From: Mycobacterium sp.
GTDB lineage: Bacteria; Actinomycetota; Actinomycetes; Mycobacteriales; Mycobacteriaceae
Assembly: GCF_002863225.1 (NCBI RefSeq)
Contig: NZ_PKEK01000052.1
Coordinates: 1-64,000 of the forward strand
DNA: 64,000 nucleotides
Direction of reading: 5' to 3'
Notes under the pieces: generated by a model
What the model was told of the DNA's origin: nothing
Seen by the model: the letters and a program-made list of their open reading frames with translations, nothing else
The model's database searches: none
In this document: positions 24,982 to 32,961 of the stretch, in pieces
Layout of the letters: each line of letters opens with the position of its first letter
Numbering within the stretch: position 1 is the first letter of the stretch
Position numbers and translations under genes: made by a program

Positions 24982-26985
24982 TCAGGGACCGGTGGCCGGC
25001 AGGCCGGTGTATTCGGGGGCACCGGACTCCGGGATGGCCAAGCCGCACCTGATCAGCTCGTAGCGCGGGACGCGGTCGATGCGATAGCGGGTGAATTTCA
25101 CCGAGTGCAGCAGGTTCGACAAGAACCGGTGGAAGCCCATCGGGCTGCGCACCGAGTTCAGCACCTGTTGGGTGCCCTGGCATTTCAGCGCCGCCTCGGC
25201 CTGCTGGACGAACTTCTGGTCGAGATAGCCGGGCACGCCGGGGTACCACTTCACCCACGGCCCGTCGGCGATCACCCAGTCCGGGAAGAGGTTCTTGTCG
25301 TGGCCGATGCGGCCGTGCTGCAGCCGGGCGGTGTGGGCCGCCAGCGGATTGGCCAGGCCGATCTGGTCGATCACCCGCACGTCCAGGCCGACGTTCATGC
25401 CCACCATCCCGAGGTTGGTGAAAAAGACTGCGTGCGGGCCTTTTTGGGGAGCCGGGGGCGGGGCGCCGGGCGGCGACTTCGGCGGGATGGGCGGCACCAG
25501 GTCCCACTGGTCGTAGTTGCCGGACGGCAGCAGCAGGGCGCCTTCGGGAGTGTTGTTGAGCGCCACCAGAACTGCCCGCATCCGCGGGTAGTCGAGATAG
25601 TCGGCGGCAGTCAGCGGATGCGCGTGACCCGTTGCCTGCGCGTAGAACCGGCGCTCGTCGACGATGCCGCTGTAGGTGACGCGGGTGGCGTCGTCACCCA
25701 GGCCGTGCGAATTGGCCGCCCACAGCGCCCATCCCGCCACCGACATCCACAGCGCGCTGACCACGCCGGCCGACCAGTAACCGGCCTCTCGCGACAGCCG
25801 GGTGCCCTCGGGGAACACCACCGGCACCACCGCGACCGGTGCGAGCAGGCACAGCAACGGGGCCAGCAACACCCGGCCGTGCATGAAGTCGCCGCCCTGG
25901 CGGATCCAGTACACCGCCTGCAGCAGCCCGCTGACCAGGATGAAGATCACGACGGCAGCCGGGCTCTGGGTGGTGCGGGCCAGCGGCCCGCCGGTCGCCG
26001 ACGGCGCACCGGCCGGTTTGTTGCGCCGCGTGGAGGCCCACAGCACCAGCCCCAAGCCGGCCAGCAGGAACAGCGGCACCCACAACGCGTATGGCCCGTT
26101 GAAATTCGTCAGATAGATCAAGCCCTGCGACCACTTGTCGCCACCGGCGTCCTTGGCCAGTGCGGTGCCGGGAAACAGCAAGCCGTAGTAGCCCATTCGG
26201 AAGATCTGGTAGCCCACCGGCAACAGCCCCCCGGCCAGCACGATCTCCAGCCTGCGCCGTCCGTCCCGGGTGGCGATCAGCATCATGATCAGCGCCCCGC
26301 CCCCGATCAGCGCCAGCTCCGGACGTACCAGGACGCTGCAGCCGGCGACGAAGGCCAGCGCGAGGACGAACGCGCGAGTCGGCGGGCGACCCCGCTTGGC
26401 TTGCGACCAGCCGACCATCATCCACCAGAGCAGCCCGAGATAGGCCATCACCAAACCACTTTCGAGGCCGGAGGTGGCGAAGTCGCGCGCCGGCGGCACC
26501 GCGATGTAGGCCAGCGCCCCGGCCGGCAGCATGATCGCGCGACGGCCCACCAGGCTGGGGGCGAACAACCGGCCGGTGCCCAACATCAGCATCGCCAGAC
26601 CCAGCAGGCTCAACCCGAGCGCCAGCGCCAGCGCCACGTATTCCAACTGCAGCGGCCGGGTGACCGCGCTGGCGACGTACACCAGATACGTCCACACCAC
26701 CGAGGTGTTCGCCTCGACCCGCTCGCCCTGGTTGAACACCGGGCCGTTGCCCGCCAACAGGTTTCGCACGGTTCGCAACACGATCAGCCCGTCGTCGGCG
26801 ATCCAGCGGCGCTGCCAGGCGCCCCAGCCGAACAACACCGTGACCACGGCCACGCTCACCCAGAGGCTGGCCCGAACCGTGAGGTCGTAGGGAAACGACG
26901 GCTTGACGACGGACTTCAGTGCCGGCCAGCGCAGGATCGGGGCTGGGGCCTGGCCGGTCGCGTCAGCCGAGGATGACTGCGACAC
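24982..26985 (-). CDS. aftB: Terminal beta-(1,2)-arabinofuranosyltransferase AftB
   Basis: A 667-residue GT-C membrane glycosyltransferase that caps arabinan with terminal beta-(1-2)-arabinofuranose, the residues that carry mycolates. The first periplasmic loop has the GT-C acidic pair in WIADDGLIVLRTVRNLLAG (Asp64-Asp65), followed by GNGPVFNQGERVEANTS, both hallmarks of AftB. About ten membrane helices run to residue 430 and a soluble C-terminal domain follows. The start overlaps the ubiA end by 23 bp (26963-26985), so it is in the glf-glfT2-phosphatase-ubiA-aftB operon. It is about 40 residues longer than the M. tuberculosis protein. Confidence 0.95.
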   Translation of the reverse strand: MSQSSSADATGQAPAPILRWPALKSVVKPSFPYDLTVRASLWVSVAVVTVLFGWGAWQRRWIADDGLIVLRTVRNLLAGNGPVFNQGERVEANTSVVWTYLVYVASAVTRPLQLEYVALALALGLSLLGLAMLMLGTGRLFAPSLVGRRAIMLPAGALAYIAVPPARDFATSGLESGLVMAYLGLLWWMMVGWSQAKRGRPPTRAFVLALAFVAGCSVLVRPELALIGGGALIMMLIATRDGRRRLEIVLAGGLLPVGYQIFRMGYYGLLFPGTALAKDAGGDKWSQGLIYLTNFNGPYALWVPLFLLAGLGLVLWASTRRNKPAGAPSATGGPLARTTQSPAAVVIFILVSGLLQAVYWIRQGGDFMHGRVLLAPLLCLLAPVAVVPVVFPEGTRLSREAGYWSAGVVSALWMSVAGWALWAANSHGLGDDATRVTYSGIVDERRFYAQATGHAHPLTAADYLDYPRMRAVLVALNNTPEGALLLPSGNYDQWDLVPPIPPKSPPGAPPPAPQKGPHAVFFTNLGMVGMNVGLDVRVIDQIGLANPLAAHTARLQHGRIGHDKNLFPDWVIADGPWVKWYPGVPGYLDQKFVQQAEAALKCQGTQQVLNSVRSPMGFHRFLSNLLHSVKFTRYRIDRVPRYELIRCGLAIPESGAPEYTGLPATGP

Positions 26986-27889
26986 CTATGGTTCCGATCC
27001 AGGCCAGGAACAACACCTGCAGCACCCGGTCGCGCAGCGCGATCTCCTCCGGCTCACCGGCCACCCCGCCGTCGACGTCCACCGCGTACCGCAGGATTGC
27101 GATGGTGAACGGCACCATCGACACCGCGAACCAGCCGGCCTTGCCGTGGTCGCGCTCGAACGCCCAGAGCCCGTAACAGACCACCACCGCGGTGGCCGAC
27201 ATCGTCCAGACGAAGCGCAGATAGGTGCTGGTGTAGTTCTCCAGTGACTTGCGGATGCTGGCCCCGGTTCGCTCGGCCAGCTGCAATTCGGCGTAGCGCT
27301 TACCGGCCGCCTGGAACAGCGAACCGAAAGCCAGCACCAGGAGAAACCATTGCGATAGGTGGATACTGGTGGCGGCCGCGCCGGCGATGCCCCGGATGAG
27401 ATACGCCGACGACACGATGCTGATGTCGATCACCGCTTGGTGTTTGAGGCCGAAGCAGTAGCCCAGCTGCATCACCAGGTAGACGGCCATCACCACAGCC
27501 AGGTTGGGGGTGAGCAGCCAGGCGATGCCCAGCGACGCGGCGGCGAGCACCACCGCCATCGTGTAGGCCAGCCACTCGGGGACGATGCCCGCCGCGATCG
27601 GCCGGAACCGCTTGGTGGGGTGCTGGCGGTCGGCCTCGACGTCGCGGACGTCGTTGACCAGGTAGATCGACGAGGCGCTCAGGCTGAACACTACGAAGGC
27701 GACCGCGATCTGGATCAGCATGTCGCGGTAGTTGTAGTGGGCGTCGGCGCCCCACGCGGCCAGCGGCGCGGCCAGCACCAGCACGTTCTTCACCCACTGC
27801 CGCGGGCGCATCGCTTTGATGACGCCGGAGATCAAGTTGGCCGGCGGTCCGGCCACCTTCTCCTCCACGTCGCCCACCTCACTGCTCAT
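26963..27889 (-). CDS. ubiA: Decaprenylphosphoryl-5-phosphoribose synthase UbiA
   Basis: A 308-residue UbiA-superfamily prenyltransferase that transfers 5-phosphoribose from PRPP to decaprenyl phosphate, the first committed step to the arabinose donor DPA. The metal-binding motif NDVRDVEADRQHP is at residues 79-91, and the second Asp-rich loop is around HQAVIDISIVSSAYLIRG. About nine membrane helices are present. The ATG at 27889 overlaps the phosphatase stop as ATGA. Mutations in this gene contribute to ethambutol resistance in M. tuberculosis. Confidence 0.96.
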   Translation of the reverse strand: MSSEVGDVEEKVAGPPANLISGVIKAMRPRQWVKNVLVLAAPLAAWGADAHYNYRDMLIQIAVAFVVFSLSASSIYLVNDVRDVEADRQHPTKRFRPIAAGIVPEWLAYTMAVVLAAASLGIAWLLTPNLAVVMAVYLVMQLGYCFGLKHQAVIDISIVSSAYLIRGIAGAAATSIHLSQWFLLVLAFGSLFQAAGKRYAELQLAERTGASIRKSLENYTSTYLRFVWTMSATAVVVCYGLWAFERDHGKAGWFAVSMVPFTIAILRYAVDVDGGVAGEPEEIALRDRVLQVLFLAWIGTIGVAVILG

Positions 27890-28446
27890 CTCCACGCTCC
27901 ACCTGTCGTCCGACGGTCGACCTGGGCGGCGGCCCATTCCGTGGCAACCGCCACGGCTGAACCGACGGCCACACCGGCGGCCACGTCGCTGGGATAGTGC
28001 ACGCCGAGCAGCACCCGGGAGAGCGCCATCGGCGGCACCAGCATGACAGGCAGCGGTAGACCGGTGGCCCGCGCCAGCAGAATGGCCGCCGCGGTGGTGG
28101 AGGTGGCGTGCGCCGACGGGAAGCTCAAGCTGCTGGGAGTGCCGACGTTGACCGCGACGGCGGGGTCGTGCGGGCGCGGGCGGCGCACGATGCGCTTGAT
28201 CACCACGGCGGCGGCGTGCGCGGCGAACGCGCCGGCGCCGGCCAGCAGCCAGCTGCGGCGCTTGGCGGGTTGGGCGACCGCGCCGATTCCCGACACCGCC
28301 AACCAGCCGAGGCTGTGTTCACCGAAATGCGACATCCCCCGCGCGATCGCCAGAGCACCGGGTCGTCCCGCCAGCGCCGACTGCACGGCGACCAAGACCG
28401 CTACTTCGCCGCGCGGCGACGCGGACTCAGCCGCGATGTCGGCCAT
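27886..28446 (-). CDS. PAP2-family DPPR phosphatase (Rv3807c orthologue)
   Basis: A 186-residue membrane phosphatase of the PAP2 superfamily, assigned to removal of the 5-phosphate from decaprenylphosphoryl-5-phosphoribose. The three signature blocks are visible: KRIVRRPRP, FPSAHAT and SRVLLGVHYPSDV. It has four to five membrane segments. It lies between glfT2 (20-bp overlap) and ubiA (4-bp overlap), which fits its pathway role. In M. tuberculosis the gene is reported as non-essential in relatives, so another phosphatase may share the role. Confidence 0.92.
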   Translation of the reverse strand: MADIAAESASPRGEVAVLVAVQSALAGRPGALAIARGMSHFGEHSLGWLAVSGIGAVAQPAKRRSWLLAGAGAFAAHAAAVVIKRIVRRPRPHDPAVAVNVGTPSSLSFPSAHATSTTAAAILLARATGLPLPVMLVPPMALSRVLLGVHYPSDVAAGVAVGSAVAVATEWAAAQVDRRTTGGAWR

Positions 28447-30388
28447 TGCCAGCCGCGCTTTTCTGGGTCGGGAACAACACCGTCTCCCACTTCTCCTTGC
28501 TGGACAGCACCGGCAGAGCGGCGCGGTAGACGCGGCGCATCTCGTCGAAGCGCCTCAGCAGTTGACGCTGCCGGCGCAACGACTGCCACAGCAACGCGAA
28601 CATCTTGTCGCGGTCACGCTGGCGATACACCGCGCCGCGCCCGTCGGCCGTCGTCACGGTCGCGCCGTCCAGGGTGGACAGCCGGAACCAGCGGGCGTCC
28701 TGGGTCGGCACGTTGAGTTGTGGACGCTGATGGTGCTGCGGCGCAGTCTTTTTCAGCTGATGCAGAGTGCCGCGGACCAGCCGGTAGCCGATCGACAGCG
28801 GGTGCACCGGCGGCTTCATCTCGTAGTTGCGCTGCGACGGCTGAGGCAGCGCGTCCGACGACGGCAGCACCACCGCGTCGGGGTATTCCTTGCGCATCCG
28901 GTGCACCTCGGGCAGCCCGGATTCCAGAATCGAGAAGATGTGCTCCGGTCCGGCGAGGAAGTCGTCGATGGCCTTGTTCTGAATCGCGACGGTCGAATAC
29001 TCAAGGCAGGAAAGGTGTTTCAGCGTCGCCTTGAAGTGGCTGCGGACCAGGCCCTTGACGTCGCCGTCCCAGTGGATGGCCGCCACGACCAGCCGGTTGC
29101 GCAGGTGGAAGTAGGCCTGCCAATCGATGGCGTCGTCCTTGTCGCTCCAGGCCATGTGCCAGATCGCCGCACCGGGCAGCGTCGCGGTCGGGTAGCCGTG
29201 TTCGGCGGCGCGCAGCCCGTAGTCGGCGTCGTCCCATTTGATGAACAGCGGCAGCGGCTGACCGAGTTCCTCGGCGACGTGGCGCGGGATCATGCAGGTC
29301 CACCAGCCGTTGTAGTCGACATCGATCCGTCGGTGCAGCAGTTGGCTGCGAGGGTTGTTGTCGCTCAACGGGAATTCAGCGAAGTCGTGGTCGTACTCGG
29401 TGTAGGGCGCCGCGGTCCACATGAAGTTCGCCCGGTCGACCATCTCACCCATGATGTGCAGGTGTGAGGGCTCCTGCAGGTTCAGCATCTGGCCGCCGAC
29501 CAGCATCGGCGCCTTGGCGAAGCGGTGCATCGCGAGGATCCGCAGGATGGTGTCGGACTGCAACTCGATGTCGTCGTCCATGAACAGGATCTGTTGGCAG
29601 TCGGTGTTTTTCAGTGCCTCGTACATCACCCGGCTGTATCCGCCCGAGCCGCCGAGGTTGGGTTGGTCGTGGATCACGAGCCGGTCGCCCAGCGGCGCGG
29701 CGGCGGCCGCGAAGTCCGGATGGTCGCGGACCTTGGACGTGCCCTGGTCTGGCACGATGACCGCGCCGATCACCTTGTCCACCAATGGGTCTGCGGTCAG
29801 CTCGCGCAGCGCGTTGACACAGTCGTTCGGCCGGTTGAAGGTCGGGATACCGATCGCCACATTGGCGACGCCCGGCGCGGGCTGGTCGGAGTACCAGCCG
29901 GCACTGCGCAGTGTGACGTCGGAGTCGGTGGTGATGTCGAACCAGATCCACCCGCCGTCCTCGAAAGGCTGCAGGCTCAGCTCGAATTCGACGACCGCCG
30001 GTTCTCCACCCGTCGAGGCGAAGTCCCGGCCCTCGACGAAGATCCGGGCACCGGTGGCCTTGGTGCGGTAGACGTCGACCCGGCCCTGGCCGGTGAGCTC
30101 GGCCCGCAGCACCACCGTCTTGACCGTCGTCCAGCGCCGCCAGTAGCTCGCCGGAAACGCGTTGAAGTAGGTAGCGAACGAAACCTGGGACTCGGCGCCG
30201 ATCTGCAGTGAGGTGCGGTCGTTGGCATGGGCCCGACGGGCGTTGGTCTTGGACTCTTCCAGGTAGAGCTTGCGGACGTCGAGCGACTCGCCTGGTCGCG
30301 GCAGGATGACGCGCGCCAGCAAGCTCACCGCCCTGCTGTGCTCTTCGGAAGCGGCTGGGCTCACATCTGCGACGGTGGGCTTGGTCAT
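28427..30388 (-). CDS. glfT2: Galactofuranosyltransferase GlfT2
   Basis: A 653-residue bifunctional galactofuranosyltransferase (GT2, GT-A fold) that polymerises the galactan with alternating beta-(1-5) and beta-(1-6) links on a decaprenyl carrier at the inner membrane face. An N-terminal beta-sandwich (about 1-165) precedes the GT-A domain with the metal-binding FMDDDIEL (Asp271-273), the catalytic acidic pair in IKWDDADYGL (Asp386-387) and His411. All are shifted 15 residues from M. tuberculosis numbering. The C-terminal helices mediate tetramer formation. The start overlaps the glf stop (ATGA). Confidence 0.97.
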   Translation of the reverse strand: MTKPTVADVSPAASEEHSRAVSLLARVILPRPGESLDVRKLYLEESKTNARRAHANDRTSLQIGAESQVSFATYFNAFPASYWRRWTTVKTVVLRAELTGQGRVDVYRTKATGARIFVEGRDFASTGGEPAVVEFELSLQPFEDGGWIWFDITTDSDVTLRSAGWYSDQPAPGVANVAIGIPTFNRPNDCVNALRELTADPLVDKVIGAVIVPDQGTSKVRDHPDFAAAAAPLGDRLVIHDQPNLGGSGGYSRVMYEALKNTDCQQILFMDDDIELQSDTILRILAMHRFAKAPMLVGGQMLNLQEPSHLHIMGEMVDRANFMWTAAPYTEYDHDFAEFPLSDNNPRSQLLHRRIDVDYNGWWTCMIPRHVAEELGQPLPLFIKWDDADYGLRAAEHGYPTATLPGAAIWHMAWSDKDDAIDWQAYFHLRNRLVVAAIHWDGDVKGLVRSHFKATLKHLSCLEYSTVAIQNKAIDDFLAGPEHIFSILESGLPEVHRMRKEYPDAVVLPSSDALPQPSQRNYEMKPPVHPLSIGYRLVRGTLHQLKKTAPQHHQRPQLNVPTQDARWFRLSTLDGATVTTADGRGAVYRQRDRDKMFALLWQSLRRQRQLLRRFDEMRRVYRAALPVLSSKEKWETVLFPTQKSAAGNGRHRG

Positions 30389-31590
30389 CTTCCTCTGCTG
30401 TTCTCATTCAGTGCCACGCCGTCACGCAAGTGCGGCGCCAGCACGTTGTCGTACATGTTCAATGCGCTGGCGATGGCCATGTGCATGTCGAGATACTGAT
30501 AGGTGCCCAGGCGCCCGCCGAAAAGCACCTTGGCCGAGTCGGTTTCGCTCGCGGCCCGGGCTCGGTAGGCGGCCAGAACCGCGCGGTCGGCCTCGGTGTT
30601 GATCGGGTAGTACGGCTCGTCGTCGTGCTCGGCGAACCGGGAGTACTCCCGCATGATCACGGTCTGGTCGGCCGGATAGTCCCGCTCGGGGTGGAAGTGC
30701 CGGAACTCGTGGATCCGGGTGTACGGCACGTCGGCGTCGTTGTAGTTCATCACCGGGGTGCCCTGGTAGTCGCCGGTCGGCAACACGTCCATTTCGAAAT
30801 CGAGTGTGCGCCAACCCAAACGGCCCTCGACATAGTCGAAGTAGCGGTCCAGCGGACCGGTGTAGACCACCGGGGCGTCCGGGCTCGCGCCGCGCAGTTC
30901 GTCGCGAACGTCGAACCAGTCGGTGTCCAGCCTGACTTCGATGCGCTCGTCGGCGGCCATGTTCTGCAGCCAGGCCGTGTAACCGTCGACCGGCAGGCCC
31001 TCGTAGGTGTCGTTGAAGTAGCGGTTGTCGAAGGTGTAACGCACCGGCAACCGGGTGATGTTGGCCGCGGGCAGTTCCTTGGGGTCGGTCTGCCACTGCT
31101 TGGCGGTGTAGTGCTTGACGAACGCCTCGTAGAGCGGTCGGCCGATCAGCGAGATCGCCTTCTCCTCGAGGTTCTGCGCGTCGTCGGTGTCGATCTCCCC
31201 GGCCTGCTCGGCGATCAGCGCCCGGGCCTCGTCGGGAGTGAAGTAGCGGCCGAAGAACTGCGACACCAAACCCAGTCCCATCGGGAATTGGTAGGCCTGG
31301 CCGCCATGCATCGCGAAGACGCGGTGCTGGTAGCCGGTGAAGTCGGTGAACTGCCGCACGTAGTCCCACACCCGCTTGTTGGAGGTGTGGAACAGGTGGG
31401 CGCCGTATTTGTGCACCTCGATGCCGGTCTGCGGCTCGGCTTCGGAGTAGGCGTTTCCGCCGATGTGCGGGCGCCGGTCGACTACGAGAACGCGCTTGCC
31501 GAGCTGAGTAGCCGCGCGCTCAGCAATCGTCAGGCCGAAGAAACCGGAGCCGACGACGAAGAGGTCAAAGCGACCGGAAGGAGAAGTCAT
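30385..31590 (-). CDS. glf: UDP-galactopyranose mutase Glf
   Basis: A 401-residue FAD enzyme that converts UDP-galactopyranose to UDP-galactofuranose, the donor for GlfT1/GlfT2. The Rossmann motif VVGSGFFGLTIAERA is near residues 10-24, followed by HIGGNAYSE. Substrate-binding arginines lie in LPVRYTFDNRYF and MREYSRFAE. The ATG at 31590 (MTSPSGRFDLF) is chosen because mutases start just before the FAD motif; the frame is open further upstream. It is the first gene of the five-gene arabinogalactan operon and is divergent from erp. TACCCT about 15 bp upstream is a -10 candidate. Confidence 0.97.
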   Translation of the reverse strand: MTSPSGRFDLFVVGSGFFGLTIAERAATQLGKRVLVVDRRPHIGGNAYSEAEPQTGIEVHKYGAHLFHTSNKRVWDYVRQFTDFTGYQHRVFAMHGGQAYQFPMGLGLVSQFFGRYFTPDEARALIAEQAGEIDTDDAQNLEEKAISLIGRPLYEAFVKHYTAKQWQTDPKELPAANITRLPVRYTFDNRYFNDTYEGLPVDGYTAWLQNMAADERIEVRLDTDWFDVRDELRGASPDAPVVYTGPLDRYFDYVEGRLGWRTLDFEMDVLPTGDYQGTPVMNYNDADVPYTRIHEFRHFHPERDYPADQTVIMREYSRFAEHDDEPYYPINTEADRAVLAAYRARAASETDSAKVLFGGRLGTYQYLDMHMAIASALNMYDNVLAPHLRDGVALNENSRGR

Positions 31591-31865
31591 CGGTTGCCTA
31601 GGGTATCGGACTGCGAGACCGTCGCCCGTTTGGCGCGTGGGCTTTCCCGCAACGAGGTTCGATGCAAGCCCGATCACCGGCGTGGCGGGTAACGGTTGAG
31701 CGATTTTTGGTGACGAAAGTCGCGATTGGCTCACGATTGAATCTCGTCACACCAGTAACAACATTCACGTAAGTAACATCGGCCAGGTGTCCGAATAAGC
31801 ACTAGTCAGACACCGTGCGCGCCCCCGGCGTGCACGACACCGTAGTCCAGATTGAGGAGACTTCC
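31591..31865. promoter_or_regulatory. Divergent glf/erp promoter region
   Basis: This 275-bp divergent region serves the arabinogalactan operon (minus strand) and erp (plus strand). On the plus strand GTAACA occurs twice (31755 and 31773 areas), the second within TAACAT at 31774-31779, a -10 candidate that would give an erp leader of about 80 bases. GAGGAGA just before 31866 is the erp ribosome binding site. Confidence 0.45.
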
Positions 31866-32714
31866 GTGCCGAACCGACGTCGACGCAGGCTCTCGACAGC
31901 CACGAGCGCGTTCGCCGCTCTGGCGGTCGCGAGTCCTTTTGCTTACATCGCTGTTTGCGACCTGACCGCCAAGCCCGCACCCCAGCACCACGAGTTCGTC
32001 CGTGCGGCGTCCATGACCGACCTGCCCGGTGAACTGATGGGCGCGTTGAGCCAGGGCTTGTCCCAGTTCGGGGTTTCGCTGCCGCCGATCCCGAGCCTGA
32101 CCGGTGCCACCAGCCCGAGCAGCCTGGGTTCTCCGGACCTGGGCCTGAGCCCGGGGCTGGGTTCGCCCGGACTCACCTCGCCGGGGTTGACCTCGCCCGG
32201 TCTGACCACGCCGGGCCTGACCTCACCAGGTCTGACCACGCCGGGGTTGACGTCGCCGGGGTTGACCCCGGGCGCCGCGCCCGGGCTGAGCACTCCCGGC
32301 CTGACCTCCGGCACCACTCCGGGGCTCACCACTCCGGGCCTGACGCCGGCCACGCCGGGTCTGAGCACACCCGGTCTGACCAGCCCCGGCCTGACTCCGG
32401 GACTGACCAGTCCGAATGCCTTCGCCCCCGCGACCGGGGCCGGTGGCCTGACCGCACCGGGTGAGCTGCCGATCAGCGACCCGGTCGGCCTGGACCCCTC
32501 GAGCGGCACCTACCCGATCCTGGGTGACCCCTCGCTGGGCGCCGCGCCTGCTCCCAGCGGCGGTCTGGTCAGCGACATGATGAGTGCGGCCAACCAGTTG
32601 GGCGCCGGCCAGGCGATCGACCTGCTCAAGGGCATGATTTTGCCGGGGCTGCAGAACGCGGCCCATGGGGCGGCGGCCCCGGTGCCACCACCTGCACCTG
32701 CCGCCATCCCCTGA
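31866..32714 (+). CDS. erp: Exported repetitive protein Erp (PirG)
   Basis: A 282-residue secreted cell-surface protein linked to virulence and envelope integrity in mycobacteria. It begins with the conserved basic leader PNRRRRRLST and a signal segment (about 11-33), then a conserved N-domain with DLPGELMGALSQGLSQFG, a central block of PGLTS-type repeats (about residues 96-183) and a conserved C-terminal domain with TYPILGDPSLG and LGAGQAIDLLKGM. The GTG at 31866 is chosen for the GAGGAGA 6 bases upstream and agreement with the family N-terminus. Repeat number and sequence differ between species, as here. Confidence 0.96.
   Translation: MPNRRRRRLSTATSAFAALAVASPFAYIAVCDLTAKPAPQHHEFVRAASMTDLPGELMGALSQGLSQFGVSLPPIPSLTGATSPSSLGSPDLGLSPGLGSPGLTSPGLTSPGLTTPGLTSPGLTTPGLTSPGLTPGAAPGLSTPGLTSGTTPGLTTPGLTPATPGLSTPGLTSPGLTPGLTSPNAFAPATGAGGLTAPGELPISDPVGLDPSSGTYPILGDPSLGAAPAPSGGLVSDMMSAANQLGAGQAIDLLKGMILPGLQNAAHGAAAPVPPPAPAAIP
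32151..32414 (+). repeat. PGLTS-type coding repeats of erp
   Basis: About 16 degenerate five- to six-residue units built on PGLTSP/PGLTTP/PGLST occupy residues 96-183 of Erp. At DNA level the units are not exact, because wobble positions vary, so this is a protein-level repeat rather than a fresh slippage array. This is the hypervariable part of Erp between species. Confidence 0.9.
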
Positions 32715-32746
32715 TCGCCCGCGCGGCCTCGGATTTCCCCCCGAAA

Positions 32747-32804
32747 CGGCACCGCAGAAGTGAGACCCCGGTCTGACCGGGGCAACCCAAACTCTGCGGT
32801 GCCG
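32747..32804 (+). terminator. Nested hairpin downstream of erp
   Basis: A perfect 12-bp outer stem (32747-32758 with 32793-32804) encloses a second hairpin with a 6-bp arm (32766-32771 with 32777-32782). There is no T-tract. The position, 33 bp after the erp stop, fits a transcription end or 3' stability element; because the outer stem is symmetric it may act in both directions. Confidence 0.6.
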
Positions 32805-32946
32805 TGCCGCGTGCAACGCGAGAGTGCGGCCACCGGGTCCGCTTCCCGCGAAATCGCTCGCCAGTTGGCACTCGCGGCGGGACGTCGCCGATCACTTTGT
32901 TCACTTCAGTAGCGTGTCGAATCATTTGCACCACTAGACACATACG

Positions 32947-32961
32947 TAACATCGTGCTGTG
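32947..32961 (+). promoter_or_regulatory. Putative -10 element and leaderless start of the PGRP gene
   Basis: TAACAT at 32947-32952 lies 6 bases before the GTG at 32959, and no Shine-Dalgarno sequence is present. The TAACATCGT string is identical to the one before embA (2553-2561). Confidence 0.5.

Noticed and set aside
32151..32414. Possible CRISPR or minisatellite array in erp
   Set aside because: Units are 15-18 bp, in frame, differ at wobble bases and encode the known Erp PGLTS repeats; no spacers.
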